Made by a program: the position numbers and the translations under genes. A DNA stretch of 64,000 nucleotides from contig NC_134528.1 of assembly GCF_027942865.1 (NCBI RefSeq), positions 7,745,586-7,809,585 on the forward strand. Direction: 5' to 3'. Shown here one piece after another: positions 1 to 14,900 of this stretch. The notes beneath the pieces were generated by a model. That model was not told where the DNA came from. It saw only the letters and a program-made list of their open reading frames with translations, and searched no databases. This DNA comes from Odontesthes bonariensis (taxonomy: Eukaryota > Chordata > Actinopteri > Atheriniformes > Atherinopsidae). The first letter of the stretch is position 1; every line of letters begins with the position of its first letter.

Positions 1-3000
1 GGAACAGCAGACACAGTGTGTCAGCTGGCTGCTGTCAGTAGCTTCATGATAGAAATATGTAACTTTGGCATGAACAAAAAAAAACCTTTATGGAGAACTT
101 AATGTTCAGCAATCAAGAGTCTTTTTTTTTAGACAGAACTAACCATGTTATTATATCTTAGCTAAGCTGACCATGACAATTTCTGTTCTGAAAGCAACTA
201 ATTCTTTTACTGATGGATCTAATTCAATATGCCAAGTTCAACCTAAGAGTCATGTCTCAGATTAATTCAAGCATATAACAATAACCTTTCCAGGAACAAG
301 CGGAACCTCACAGCTAAAAGTACAAATAAGGAGGAATTTCCTAAAGCTGACGCTGCTTTTAGTCTGTGCAATCTAGTTTTAGGCTACACCACAGAACAAA
401 ATAAGTGTCTCACAGGGGAACAAATGAAGCCATTCATTTCTATTTCTCATACTTCCCATGATATTTACCAGAGGAAGGGAAATCAAAAGAATTTAGCAGT
501 TTATGTTTTAGAGGAACTGTGTTTAAATACATGATTGTGCATTCCCAAGACATAGGCCCTAATCAGTTTTTGAGACGGGCCAAGAGCCTGTCATCTCTGG
601 GGGGTCCCAACCGTCCTTTAACGCCCAGATCTGTCACACACCTGCCACTGTCTTTTACAGAGGCTGAGAGGCAGCTCGCACACTGGATCTGTGCCGATGA
701 GACCAGTTATCAGCCCCTCCTGAGGCACTTCAATAACAACGTCAGTGTCGGGTTCCCCTTCAGTAACACACTACACATGGATGGGGGGCAATCAAAGGCC
801 ACTCTTTAACATTAGGGAAGATTGGCCCGACTTTAACCCTCGCCTGTCCATCTCTCAGGAGCCTGGAAACTCCCAGTGAACCAGTGTCCAATTTCTCAGC
901 TAGTTTACCCTCTGAACTGTGAGGACGGATGGTGGGGGGGGCTTAACCTCTTATCTAGACCTCCAGGGACGGGTAACACTGATCCATGATGGGCCCAGGA
1001 GATCATTGATTCCATTACATGCATGTTAGGAGCTGGCCTTTGCTGTGTTGCTGTCCCTGTTGTTTCCTGTTTACAAATTCCCTTTAAATTGCAGATATAT
1101 ATATCACATATTGATGTGTGTGGGAGATTAAGAGGAAAAAATAGCTTTGCACTGGAGAATTTTATAGATTTTGTGAACAAAGTCAAATGTGGCACAGTGG
1201 CATGCAAATTTATAAGTATCTAAAAAAGAGACTGGGGTTTGGTTTATGTCATTGAGGTGTTGTATTTTTATTCATTTCTTTTTTTTTAAGTTGAACTCGT
1301 GATTTTTTAATTAATATTTTATGAATAAAGATAATAAAGCAGTTTTAAATATCTTCCAAAAATAAATTAATGATAAATAACAGCATTAAATCATTAATAA
1401 ATCATTAAATATATGTTATATCAAGAAGGTTTTTCTCTACTGTCATCAAGTGCCAGGTGAAAGAGAATTTTTGTGAATGTACTGTATAAACAGAATAGAA
1501 TTTAATTGAATTATACTAAATACTATGTAAAAACTAAATTATTACTGCAATAAGTGGCTAAATTTGATGTGCCACAACATGAAATCAGTGGAGCTGCTGT
1601 TCAATAACAACAAAAAAATCTATCTGTCTGATTTGAAATGGATGGAAATGATTTTCACTGCTGAGCTGACATTTTCAACTTTTATTCACATTTATTTCTC
1701 ACACAATATAAGCTGATGCCACGTCACCGGGGCTCTTAAGACTTGCATAATTCATGCTTTTCACACAGTCTCGCAACTTTTTCTCATGCAGTGAAAAAAA
1801 TCACATCTGATAACATCACAAAAAGAGCAACTAGCAACAAATCTTACGACTTCCAGGTCAAACATACCGATAATTTCCTGCAACAGTGACGTCTGCCCTC
1901 TTGCTGTCGGAAAAAAAACTCCCTGTCACCGCTCTGCTGTTAAGGCACCAGTGGATATGAGCTGCTTATATTTGCAGTGTTGTCTTTGTCATGTGTTAGG
2001 AGACTGTGGACTATGTCATAAAGTTCAAGACATTCTGTAACTATATAGATCACCCAATAGCACTTAACCAATTTGGATGACGATTTTGCTGTGACGTTGC
2101 GTTTGTAATATTTGGATTATAATAGAGAAGAGCGGTCAAATTGAATATATATATATACAGTATATATGTAAGAGGAGAGAATAGGACTGAAGCAAAAAAA
2201 TTGACACAAAGCAGAATACAGATTCCTCCATCCACCCCTGAGACGAACTTATCCAGACAGAAACGGTCAACACATCGAGCAGAAGTCAAAACCTTAGGGC
2301 CCTGGATATGCAAACAGCCATTAGAGTTGTCAGCTAGCTATAGTTGCTGTCGCTAATGCTATATGAAAAAAATAGTCACGACATTGCTCAGCACTGTTAT
2401 CATAACTATTGTACCAAAATGTAATCTTATGAGCATGTTGGACATTGTTGCAAAGTTATTCCATGAATAATAAGCAATAGAAAAGTACAGCACAGCAAGA
2501 ATTTTAGCGAGGTGCCGATAACTGGAAATAGATCAGAACAACTTTACGTGTTGTATGCTTGGGCTTCATATGTATTTTTATTTATTAATGAATGTTTTGG
2601 CTCTCAGGCTGTCTACAAGATCAATGCTTCACAAGACATAGGGTACAGACAAACAGCCAAAATATCGATACATATATGATGTGGGCCTCTAGTACTGAAA
2701 CTACAAAAACAGAGACAAGAAAGAAAGAAAGAAAAAAATACTGGTTGACCAGACTCATAGGCTCTGATATATTATATAATGTAGGTCACATGCTAGTCCC
2801 ATATCTGATAGTGATTAAATAATCATCCTCCATCGTTTAGGGTGCAGAGAACAAAGGAGGCTATCCTTAACTATTTAACAGCAAGATCATATATCAGTGT
2901 AGTGTATCTCTACTCTCTTGCAAAATGAAACACAATTAATCACAAGTAATAACATACAAGTAATTGTTACAATAATTGAAATTATGCTACCTGTGGCCAA

Positions 3001-6000
3001 AATGAAATTCAGTTCAATTGAATAAGGTTAGTACTAAGTTTGAATCGTTTTTAGTTATTTTAGAGTACTACAGACAGTATTATTGATTTTTTTTTTTTTA
3101 AACTATTGAAAAACTGGTTTTGAATTAGCACAAAAAGTTCAGGAGGAAATAGACTTTTAAATGTTTTTAAAAGTATCAAATGCAGTTTTCATTGCGTCTG
3201 ATTATCGCCATGAAACTTTACCTCATCACATCAAATCAAGTTACTAAATCAAATCTCAGTGGAAATCTTTACCAAATAAATTCAATACTATATCTACATA
3301 CCGAGAAATCACTAAAAGTGGATAATATATAGACTTTTATTCCAGACAACCCACATTTTTAAACACTGTATCTACTCTGAAGTGGGCTCAGAGGGCAGAG
3401 AACATTGTACCTGAATACACTGCAGAACAGAATTAGCTCAAATGAGGTCAGATTAGGTAAAATGTCAAGGAAATCATTATCGCCTCCTGTTGCCCAGAAT
3501 GCGGTGCCACGGTCAATCATCAGCACACCATGCTGCCAATATGTCTCTTTGCCCACCAAGCACAACATTCTCCAATGGTTATAAGCCTGTTCCACATTGT
3601 TGGGAGATGTGTAGCTTTTCTTTCCAAATCTCACTCATGTACCTGTTTTCTTAACAAAATGAGAGATGAGAAGAGAAATTACCATGGAATAATTTAGGGA
3701 TGTTGTACTCATTCTAAAATCTTCATGCCTGACATTTAAAGACCCGAGCCGATGTTAAATTATGGGTGGCAGACATCAACAAAATGGTGAACTCAGGCTG
3801 GTTGTAATATTTGGATTGGATTTTTGTGCACATGGTAAGACCAAGACCTTAAAGCAGTGTTGACAAATCCCACCTCTGCTCTGCTGCACATTGCATAGCA
3901 ACCCACACAGGCAATGAATAAAAAAGTAGGTGTTGAGCCCTACTATCCCATGTCTAGGACATTTGCCATCTTGAGGGTGACAGTGACGGCCAAATCAAAC
4001 AGCAAAACTGCAGTTAGCATTGGCCACACTGGATTAGCCACAACTGAAAATGTCAAGCAATCCTTTCTCTTCTCAATTACTGAAACAACCCACTATTTAT
4101 ACCCACTGCACTACAATTAGATCAACTGTGCCATTTGGACAAGCACATATCCCTTGCTTTCAGTATCATTAAGACCAGTACAGGTAGCTCGTTGGAAAGA
4201 AATTGATGCTCTCTTGTGTCATGTTCAATTACTTCTTTACAATCAGATCATTCTCTTCTCTTTTAGCTCCCTGCTCACTTGACTTAGGGCTTCTTGCCAA
4301 ACCGCAGACTCAATTTCTCTTATTCCACCAACTCCCAGTGCTGAAACCAGCACAACTTCACAATTACAAGAATATTAATCTCCCTCTAACTTCATGTTCT
4401 GGCTTTGCTGAATTTATCCATTACATCAATCGCTGCGTGTGTGTGAGACACACACACATTTGTTTTACTCAAACTCAGTGACATTTGCGTACATGTACAG
4501 TATAATGTCTGGGTGGAGTTTTCCATTCACACACACACACTTCTGTGAACTCCACTACCTTCTTTTCAAAGTGTGCTTTCACCATCGTACAGTAAGTGGG
4601 AGCGAAGTTATAATTCATAAGTCATTTACAACCTGTCTCATAAGATCAGGATGACTCAAAATTTATGACAAGCCATTATTCTTATTAGGCTTGTAAAAGA
4701 AGGCATTAGCCCACACCAGGCATTAGTAAAATTCACTTTACCTAACAAGGGGCAGACTGGGGTGAGAACAGTTAAGCTAAGTCAGAACTCTACAAGGTGA
4801 TGGCAGGATGCCCAGTTTTTTAACGGATATGAAATGCTGTGAACTGAAAATTATGGCATAGAAGCATATTTGTTCCAAAAGGGAAAGGAGCTTGTTTCAA
4901 AAACATCCCTGCTTTGTATCTGATATGTGTGTACAGACAGCTGAATGCGTGAGAAGCAACACAACTCAAAACACATCACTGCATGTCAAATCAAATTCAA
5001 GCTTCTTCCATCCATGATAAATCATGCAGGATAAAATAAAATAAACAAATGGATGGAGCCCCAATCCCCCACATGAATGACCAACGCAGATCTTGATTCT
5101 GCATGGCAGCTTTAGGAAATCCATCTTTCCCAGGGCTGTCAAATGGAAAACCCTGGAGAAGGGAAGAGCATGTTGTCCCTGGTTTCTTTAATTTTTGTTT
5201 TATATGACATGGTTCTCACATGACCAGATAACTTTGCAACCTCTGTCAGACAGCTGGGTCAAGCCCCGGTCATCGAAAGGAGGGAACAGGTGGGAGTAGG
5301 CCAAGTCACAGGAAGTTTGGAACCAGTAGCTGCTGCATGTGTTTGTGGGTGTAGCTACATGAGGGGTCCTGAGAGTAACTATTCTCATGAGCAAATTTGT
5401 AAAGATGAGGGCCCCTTCTGAGGAGACAATCATTTCTTTTGGGATTTTAGTGAGAATGCATGTAGACTGAGGCCACCCAAGTAAATTTTAAGAATAAAAG
5501 TGGTGGGAATTGTCTCATTGTTATTTGATGTTCAGCAAAAACAAGGGGTTAAAAATGTAACTGTCCCTGCTGGCTGTCAGGGGCAAGAGACAAAAAACAA
5601 GTTCAAGTATTTCATAAATCTCTTTCCGACCAGCTTAATGGAGGATTCAATTTTTCTGTTTTGTATTCTGCTCCACAGTTTCTTCTAATGAACTTCATTT
5701 GCAGCAGCAATAAGCAGCTATTTTTAGCCACAAAATGCCTCTCAAATGAAAAGGGAAGGACCATTCTGACATCAAATGACAGTGGCTATGAATATAGTAG
5801 CACACATTGTAGCTGAAGTTGAATTAGCTGATTAGAATATTGCATCCATCTTGTTGCCTAAAACATCACCTGGAAAGCTAATTTTGTTCTATTTGAAAAA
5901 TGGGGAAAGAATCATTTTATTAATGGGGTCAAATGCAGGTTGTTGGCTGGAAGCATGATTGTGAGAATCATCCACCGACCCTTCATACCATACCTCCGAA

Positions 6001-8900
6001 TAGAGTTGTTGGGTGATAATGCTAATACTTACACATGATTGACCCCAAATTTGTTTGAGAATGAAAAAGAAACGTAAGATAAGCATGTAAGATATGTTGC
6101 ACACTCAGTAAGGCTGCATGCACAGCTGACTCAAGCTAAGGTTACAGCTCGACTCGGCTGATTCTAGCTGAGCCTATAAACATAAAAGTGATTTTAACGT
6201 TGTACGCATTATTAAAGTGTATTAGTCCAGCTTTCAGAGCTTTGATTTTATTTTAATTTGGTTGGACTAACATGTTTACATATATGTTAAAAGCCTACTG
6301 TCATGGAATTATGCTTACTGTGCACATATATTTATTAACAAAAACAAAACACCAAAATACAGACCATTGATTTTGAACAAATTTTTGGTTTCCAGAAATA
6401 CAAGATAGCAATATTTTTCCCATAAGACTTGTTTGTTACCTGGCATTCTAGATTAACGTTATAAAGTGGTCCAACTAAGTAGTTGTGATGCCTAAACATA
6501 ACCGTATAATGCCTGAAACAGTGAGTAAAACCAAAAATCAAGGTCTGAGGTCTTTTAACATTGCTGTGAATGGTACACTGGTGCACCAATCCAAAAGGAC
6601 ACCTTCAGCGTATTTCAGATGTCAGGAAGCACATGTCAGCTAAATTCTACTTGCACTACACAACAGAGGAGTAGGGGAGGGACTCAATGGAAGTTTGAAT
6701 TAATTAAATTCAGAAATAAAGAAAACAACAGTGGAGGCCACACACAGCTCATAGACTTTATCAACACCCACAGAGATGGTAGAATAACATACTGTACCTG
6801 GGTTTATTTGAATAGAGCCTCTGGCTTGCTTAAACCAGTAAATATGCGTGTCTGTGTATTCCCAAACCACATCACATTTAGAAAACGACAAAGTAAAAGA
6901 CATGTTCTGATATAATGAGTATCATGAAGAAAAGCTTGTTGTGGCTACCTGCATTAAAACTGCCACACTTCCAAGTGTGACTAAGACTGGTAATGGACAA
7001 AAAATGAGAATGAGAATAAGAGTACAAGGTGGGCAAGGTGGGCAAAGACTTAAATTTCCTTTTATGTGGAGCATTTAAGTCAGAGCCCTCAAGGGAAATG
7101 TCATCAGTTGGTTATTACACTTGAACAAAAGGAATAAATTAGTGTGTTTGGTGTCAACTGCTTAACCTTCAGGCCAGTGCTTTAAATGCTCAATGACTGC
7201 AGTTATCAGAAGCGTCAGTACCCTCATAAGTGAATTTTGTCAGTTTATAGGCACTAAGAAATATTCTTTCCCAAGGTCCCCAAGGGTGCAAATACCATTA
7301 GGGAAAAGTAATACCATCCCACTCGTGCTATAATCAATTCCACTAACTAGAAAAATTGACTTCTATTGTTTTTTTTGTTTTTTTATACTTCAATTTGTTC
7401 ATGACATAAAAATGTCGTAAATTTCTGAAACACTTTAAGCATAAAGGTTATAAATATTTTGCACATGAAAATGTCAAATTAAGGCAGGGTTTCTGCTGTG
7501 TTGTGATGTGTTTTCTCACTGACAGTTTCTTGTGGTTATGTGGTTAGACATTAGTCCATCATCTCCAGCAGGCACCAACTCAGATGTCCTCATTGATCCC
7601 TGCCAAAACAAATGGTGGTCTCTGACAGCAGGACACAATGCTTCATCCTGCCCAATCCATTAACCCCTATCACAAAACTCCCACTCTGATGATGGAGTAC
7701 ACTGATGTCCCACTGATAGGCAGAGGGAAATAAGGGATGGGAGGGGTGGTGAAAAAAGAGTGGGAGAGTGAAGACTGTATGTGGAGGAAAGATGCAAAAA
7801 GAGATTTAAAACTTGTTTTGTGTTTGGTCACAAACGGGAGAAAAAGAAGTTTGTGAGATGTTGATGACAGAGAAATTATACTTGGACCAGTGAGTTTATT
7901 GCTTTAATTACATTGTTCACACTTGTCAAGAATGGAGCAACAACAGATGTCTGTGTCACACTCATTCATCCAGATTCCCCATGAAAAAAATTGAAATTTA
8001 CTATGAATAATGGTTTCAATAATCCACTTGTGCACCTTTTCACACCACTCTGATGAGATTATGTGTAGACCACAATCTCGAAGAACAGCTGTCATAAGTT
8101 AAACGTGGTTTATAATGGGTCTTTATAATGGGCAGTGTGTTCCTGCCTTACTGGAAAACAGTAGCGGCATCAGCCACCACTCGCTGGCAGGCTGGGGAGA
8201 AGTCAGTGGGTCTTCATTAAAGCCAAACCGCAGCAAGAGGAGGTGGGAGGCCTCGTGCTCCCACGTTCTCTCTGGGCTGCAACAGCTTCGTCAGCCCTTC
8301 TTTGTAATTAGCACAGACCTCCTCCACCCCCCTCTGTAATTAACAGCAATAGGAAGTATGCAGCGATTCAGCCTCCTGCCTTGTCATGCTGATATGTTTT
8401 GGGACCTGGGCTGATACTGGGTGGGCCGCATGTCATGCTGCTGCAGCCTTAAAATATGGTTCTGTTTAACACGACAACTTGTTTTTTAATGCGCTAATCA
8501 ACTACTGTATGCATTTCTATCTTATTCTAATGATCATAGATATTACCGATTGAGCACACAAAATAAAAATAACTGCTCCACATTGGGAAAGGTAAGCAGA
8601 AAATAAGTGAAAAGAGTGTGTTTAAGGGGAACCTATACTTTCTGACTGCATTAGTATTACCTGGCGACTCGCACAAGATGATCCATCTTGCCAGAGTCCA
8701 AGCTTGGACATTCTTATTGGTTTTCCATTACTATATCCCCATTTCATTCAGTCCATCCTAACTTTAAGACCTACTCCGAGATAAAATAAAGCAGGTAACC
8801 ATAAAACAAGGAAGAATATAAATTTTCCAAATTCAGTTTGAAACAATTTGGAATATTTTTCTGAGCTGTGATTCTGTACAATCAACAAACAAGAGACATG
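1..8900. other. Gene-poor AT-rich DNA, no supported exon
   Basis: I find no open reading frame here that looks like protein: all are under 110 codons, lack recognisable motifs and have no convincing splice-flanked exon structure. The block about 540-1000 is richer in G and C than its surroundings, and so is about 8110-8480; both could be conserved regulatory DNA, but this is inference. Short low-complexity tracts occur: an AT-rich stretch at about 1310-1420, a (GAAA)n-like tract near 2715-2740 and CA runs near 4437-4460 and 4530-4542. It could be intergenic DNA or a very long intron; the sequence alone does not decide this. Confidence 0.6.
8110..8480. promoter_or_regulatory. Candidate non-coding regulatory block with paired TAATTA sites
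   Basis: A compact block, richer in G and C than its flanks, holds two near-identical homeodomain-type cores, TAATTA at 8305-8310 and 8337-8342. Both are embedded in the same 11-base context (TGTAATTARCA) and lie 32 bases apart in the same orientation. No reading frame across it looks like protein. A homeodomain-bound enhancer is inferred from motif spacing only; conservation in other fish was not tested. Confidence 0.25.
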
Positions 8901-11900
8901 ACTTTGGAATTATAACATGCCACGCATCTTTGGCTCAGTCGGTAAAGCATTCATCTCTCGTGGTCGTTTCACACGGTGATTGCACCATTTTGATACAAAA
9001 TGTCAAAATGTTATTAAATGCTGCACAGTAAAAGTTTGTAACTTTGTAACAACTTTGACCCACCATTCCACCTGATACTCTACAAAGGTGCATTACTCTT
9101 GCCTTGAAAGGGAAACACAAACACTGCTTTAAGCGATTTGTTGATTTAATCATTGGAAAATAACTGAAGGCATTTCTCTGGGGGAAAGAAAAGGTTTTTT
9201 CTCCTGACTGGCCTGAACAAGAGTTTGGTTTGACCAGCTTGCTTCACTTTGTTGATCCAATTGGTTGACACTAGGTTGTGATAGACGGATGGTTCACCCA
9301 ATCACCTGCCAAGTAATTCGATTTTGAAATGTCCTACTCTTTTCCAAACTGTTTCCAAGGATGGCTTTTCTGCAAAAAAAACACCGGCCTGACAGTTTTA
9401 TGACATCAGTGTTGTGGTGAAGCTCAATTTAGTGTCTGTGTGGTCGGCTAAACATTAGAAGTATCTCTTAATATAATATATTGTTGATAAAAAAAACAAT
9501 ATAAATTCCAACTACAACTCAATTGATAAATATGCATTTGAATTAATGCCTATTTGACAATTTGACAATTTCTTAGTATATATATATATATAAAAAAAAA
9601 CTTTGTCATTACAATACATTTGTTGTTGTAAGCGTCTGATGGTAAAATAAAGTACAAATGAATCTTTTTTCAACCTAACGTTTGGGTAAGAGATTACAGT
9701 TAAACCTGTTGCTCTTCTGTCTGTCTGTAATTCATTTACTACACATATTTTCTACTCTTGTGCCTACTTGTAGATACGTGTCAGTACACAAATTGAATGA
9801 ATTAATACTACACCATTATTTGATATTGTGACTATCTAAAGAAGCTCTGATAATGAAGTATATTTCTGACAGATTGACCCTGACACAGACTGAAAGCCTC
9901 TGTTCTCCGTGTCTTTGCTAATCATTGGTAGAAGGTTGTGCTCAGGTCTTTGTGGGTCAGAGCAAGCTGAGGTCAGTTTATGTCATGAGTCTGTAGCACC
10001 CTTGTTAGTCCATCACAGGTCTGATGGCAAGTTAAATTGCTTCCAGCTGCACAGAGACATATTCAACCCCAGGTCATATGGTAGTAAAGGGCTGGTGGCA
10101 GGGAGGTGTAGTAGGAGTTAAGGAGGGTTGAGACATGCCTCAGTAGCCAAGACATGCACAAGATGCCTTTAATATCGCCAGTCACACAGATTCCAGTCCA
10201 AATTATCTCAAGGGGTGTATCTATTTATTTTCAACTGATGGCTGTGAACAAATGTTTCTCAACAATTCTGTGCTGACAAGTCAAGACATAGATGAAAGCA
10301 CCATGCGTTCTCAGCATACATCCTCAGTTTTGATGTGGGGAGGAGGAGCCATGATTGGCTAATCCTGCTGAGATGGCTGACGAGGAGCGAAGTGTTTGGG
10401 TGCATCAGAGGCCAGATATTACCAAAGGGATATCTTTGCTAACACAAGGTGGGAGTGTTTCATGTACCCTGGTTGATCTTCACACGGCTGTCCTTCACTG
10501 CTACAGATGAAACATTCTCTCCTGCTTCACCTGCTCAATCCTGTTTCTCCTCTAACAAGACTGTGATTGGATGATATTTTTAACCTGTTTGTCCAAAGGT
10601 CCTTGGCATATTGAAGAAATAAAAAAGAGAGATGTCTGGGAAGAAAGATGAGCCGTCATCGAAACACATTTGTGTCAGGCAGTGTACTATGTGTTGCAGT
10701 AATCTATGGGAGCACTTATGTCTGTGACATGAAGGGACATTCATCACATTCCTGCTCAGACTGTGGCAGCAGAAGAATTTCAATGCGACATTTGGGCAAT
10801 ACATCATGGTGGACGTCCCGTCATGGCATGGTGAGGCACTTTCAACACATACGACTCACATTTCAAGGTTCCCCGGTGTTGGCATCAGAATGCACCAACA
10901 CTGTCCTCTCCAATGTTCCAAGATGTCAACAAAAAGTTGTCTCGAAAAGGGAAAACGACCACTAAAACTTTAAAACCAAGGTATTCACTATACCTCGGTT
11001 GGTTATCGTCAAGAAAAAGCAGACACAGGTCAGACCGTACACATGTGTGTTGAAATGTATGTCTAGACAACACAGCATAGTGGAGCACTGGTGGTGGGCC
11101 AGGTAAACATTAACTGGACGCCCAACACACAACCTCTTTTATGTGCCAGCCAGAAACTGGAAAAGTACTTATCGCTATATATGGCACAATATCATTTTCC
11201 ACCGTCCTGAGACTTTTTATGACAGCTCAGAGACTCTGGGGTGCTAATTAAAATGGAGTCCCTTCAACTGCATTTTTTCCCCCACAAACCAGGATCTTTA
11301 ATGGGTTTGTCTTCTTATTAGCCGAATGTGTTTGCTCCATTAGTCAACATAAAGCTGTCAATAGCTTTCTTTTCTCTGGAAGCGAGCCGTGATATATAGT
11401 CTGGTTGTAGGTTTGTTATCAAGCAATTAAAGCACAAATAAGGTGTCAAAGATGGGCTCTGGAGTGATGCCACGAGATCGGATAATGAAGTTATTCATCC
11501 TGAAAGCTTGCTCTCTTTTTTATAAGAAGCCATCAATAACAAGTCATTTGTTGAGGAGTCATGAAAGGACTGCATCTGTTAAACTTTGATTCTTACTCAT
11601 ATTGTTTTTTTTTTAAAAACAGGGTGAGTTTGTACATGCTAGTGAAATAACTGAGAAATGGGAGTTATTTTAGTTATATCTTAGGATGTTGTTAAGCTTT
11701 TGCTAAGGTTGTCTGGCAGAATCAAGAAGATAATGGCTAAGAAAAAAATCTGTTTCTTTCATTTTGTTTCATCTTACATTAGTTAAATGATCAGAAAAAT
11801 AAATAAATAAGGCAAAAAAAAAATGTGATTTACTTATATCTACATAAACAATTATTTACAGTAACAGTTTGAGTAATAGTTCAATCTCTTTTAAAATATC

Positions 11901-14900
11901 AGTTAAGCTTTTCATATAATTTGTATGAAAACATTCTTCATTCATTTAGCTTTTTTGAGCCCATGTTAAACCTGTTTGGACAATTCAGAAATCAAGTTTA
12001 ATGACACTACTGACAACACAATGTCTACCAAGAAGTGGAGTGGACATTAAAACTGCAACCTTCTGCTTAAATGCTGCCCACTCCTTTGGTAAGCTGTTAA
12101 TAAGGTGAACATATTGCATCTTTAAGGTTTTTAACTTGAATAAATGTACATACAAACTAAGTCTGCCAGAAAAACATTAACGGGCTACAGTACAAGTTAA
12201 ACCTCTAGTAGAGCTTTAATTCGGGAGATTACTGCACGTGTCCATAGATGGTATGTAAGAGATAAATGTAGTGACTTGGTCCGAGATGTGAAGTCAGCGG
12301 AGAAGTGCCGTAAAGTGCATTACCACTGACGGTTGCTAGGTGCTGGCTCCAAAATATCAACAGACTGCAGCTGAAAAGCAGGAACTTCTCTAAGTCAATA
12401 TGTTGTTCTTACAGTTAATTACCGTCTCATTAGCTAGACACAGTCCTTTAAAAATAATACCAACCATGAATGGAGATTTGTTTCAAATATTTTTTATTTT
12501 GTCTCATCAAATTTTATGCATTGCTCTCCAACTCCTTCATTTTATGCAAATGTCACCAATACTGATTTAAAAAAAAAAAGGAAAAACTGAATCCAGGCTT
12601 CAAAATGATAATACAAACCACTGGATGACGTAACCGTGGCTACGTCCACCTCTTCTACAGTGTATAGATGTGGCACTAAATGCCACTCTAAATGTGTACT
12701 ACTGTTGTTATTTGTGTGCTGGATGTAAAATAGAAAATATTTCCAGTGCTGGTCTTCTTCTCAGCTGGCTAAATGTATAGTAGGTTTAACAAATATCATA
12801 AATCATCCATCAAATGACAGTCCCCTGATCCCTTTTTGTAACGATCGATCTATTAGGAAATTTAACTTTTGGACAGTGTTACTTAAATTCTAAAATGATC
12901 AGGCATGATGGGCAAATCTTTATAAATGTCCTGATACCATAAAACTTATTTAAGAAAAATACACCAAATAAGGTCAGCTTGATGATCTGAAAATGCATTC
13001 AGTGTCTCATGCAAAGAAGAGGAGTAAAGCAAAGAGAGACACAGAGAGCATGTTTACGAGAAAGAATGGTTTTCACAACGTCATTGATTGAAATGCTGTT
13101 GTGGTTATGCGGTTAAGAGCCTCCGGGCTGAATCTTTACTGCTGTGTGAGATAAAAGGATGTCCTATTAATCTGCTCTATCTCTAACTTCTAGGTCATGA
13201 AAAACACCAAGCGGCATAGAGGCAGTAAATGAGCAATTACCCAACAGCCTTGTTCAGACAAGACCTACATATGGCTGACATTAAATTTATGAAGCCATTT
13301 GAGAATTAAACTGTCAACAGTTAAAAAAAAAAAAAATCAAATTAAATTACCTACAGTGACAGAAAAATAAAAAATTACCCAGTAAAGACATAATCATGTG
13401 CAAACACTAAACAACGAGACAGCCATTATTATTAATCTATCAGGAGAAACAGCTCTGGTAGACTAACAAAAATTCAAAATGATATCACCTGTGTTTATTT
13501 ACGATCTCTCCTTGAAAGAAGTCGAGTCAGTTGGCAGCACAAGATGTGTGAGATGTGACTGTTTCTTCATTGGATTTTGTTTGTTGTAGCTGTAACGCTG
13601 ATGAGATCAGTGTGCAAATTATACCTGTCTGACATTGCTGAGGGACAAATCAGCTGGAGTGCTCCCTGCAAGAGCGAGATCAGGTCAACGTGTGGAATAT
13701 GAATTCAATATTTGACTCATTACCCAACTTGTGTTTCTGTCTGTGACGAATAATGAAACCCCGACCTTCTATATTTGTTTAATATGGTCCCGTTCACCTC
13801 CTGCTTATTAGAAACATTATTTCATTTTTGCTCACATCACACACCAGAGCTCTGGACAGTACCCACTTACTGTGAATTTATCACAGAAATACACCAGGAC
13901 TGACTCAGCGGACTGTATTATTATGAATATAAGAGCAGGGACATGAGGTGTTGATGGGATGACAGGAAAAGGTTGCTTCCTGTCCAGACAATGTGGATGT
14001 GCTGGTGTGGAACATGCCCCGAGGCACATCCCTGGCTCACTGCACGGTGCCCATTATCTCCCATAGGGTACAAAGAAGCCCTGCTACATTGAACATTTCC
14101 TGCTTCCTCTCCTGCAGCACAAACAGGTACATGTATGAGGCAGTTATGTGGCTTCCCACTGTAACTCAGCTGGAGTGCAAATGATGGAGAAGAGCATCTC
14201 ACTGGGTTGTAACCTCCAGATTTTGTGGGCAGGAAGCATTGTTAAAGAACAAAGCTACTCAAAACATGCTGGGACAGAGTTGGAAATGCAGGGAGAGGGT
14301 GTTAATTTATTCATTTATTTTCTACATTTCCATATGACTACAGTCTTTTTTTATAATGTTTGCAGATGTGCACGTTTTTGGCAGGTGAACAATGGCTCTT
14401 GTGTATAGAACTTTACATTTTTGAGTATGTTAGGTTTAGAAAATGACAGAAGTTCCCCCTGTGAGTGGAAAAATATTACTGCTTGCAATCAAAAAGTTTG
14501 AACACCCATTAATGAATGTACAAAAGAAAAATAAGTCAATGAAGTAAAATGGAGGCCCTAAGAGAAAAAGCTTTTATATCAACACTTCAAGGCTAAGATC
14601 AAGGTCGATGAAGGAACAAAGAAGTTCATGAGACATACAGTATCTACCTGTATTAGAGTTTATTTTGCACACAATCTCGTTCCCAGGGTGTTAAATGCTT
14701 TTGTTTCGTCAAAGCAGCTAAATCCTGAGTCCTGTATCAAAATTTATTACAAGAACCATCAAGCCCTTCATAAGTAGATATTTCTTATGGATTAAGAAGA
14801 CTATACTACTGCTACTACTAGACTACTGTCAAACTGTAATACATTCATTAGGACCTTTTTAACAGTTTTTTGGCCATTTAGAAATGTTTAATTTACATGA

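Noticed and set aside
8925..8975. tRNA-like D-arm sequence GGCTCAGTCGGTAAAGC
   Set aside because: No matching anticodon arm, T arm or acceptor stem follows; at most a SINE-head scrap.
10648..10965. 105-codon plus-strand frame with several Cys and His
   Set aside because: The Cys/His spacing fits no zinc-finger pattern and no exon signals flank it.
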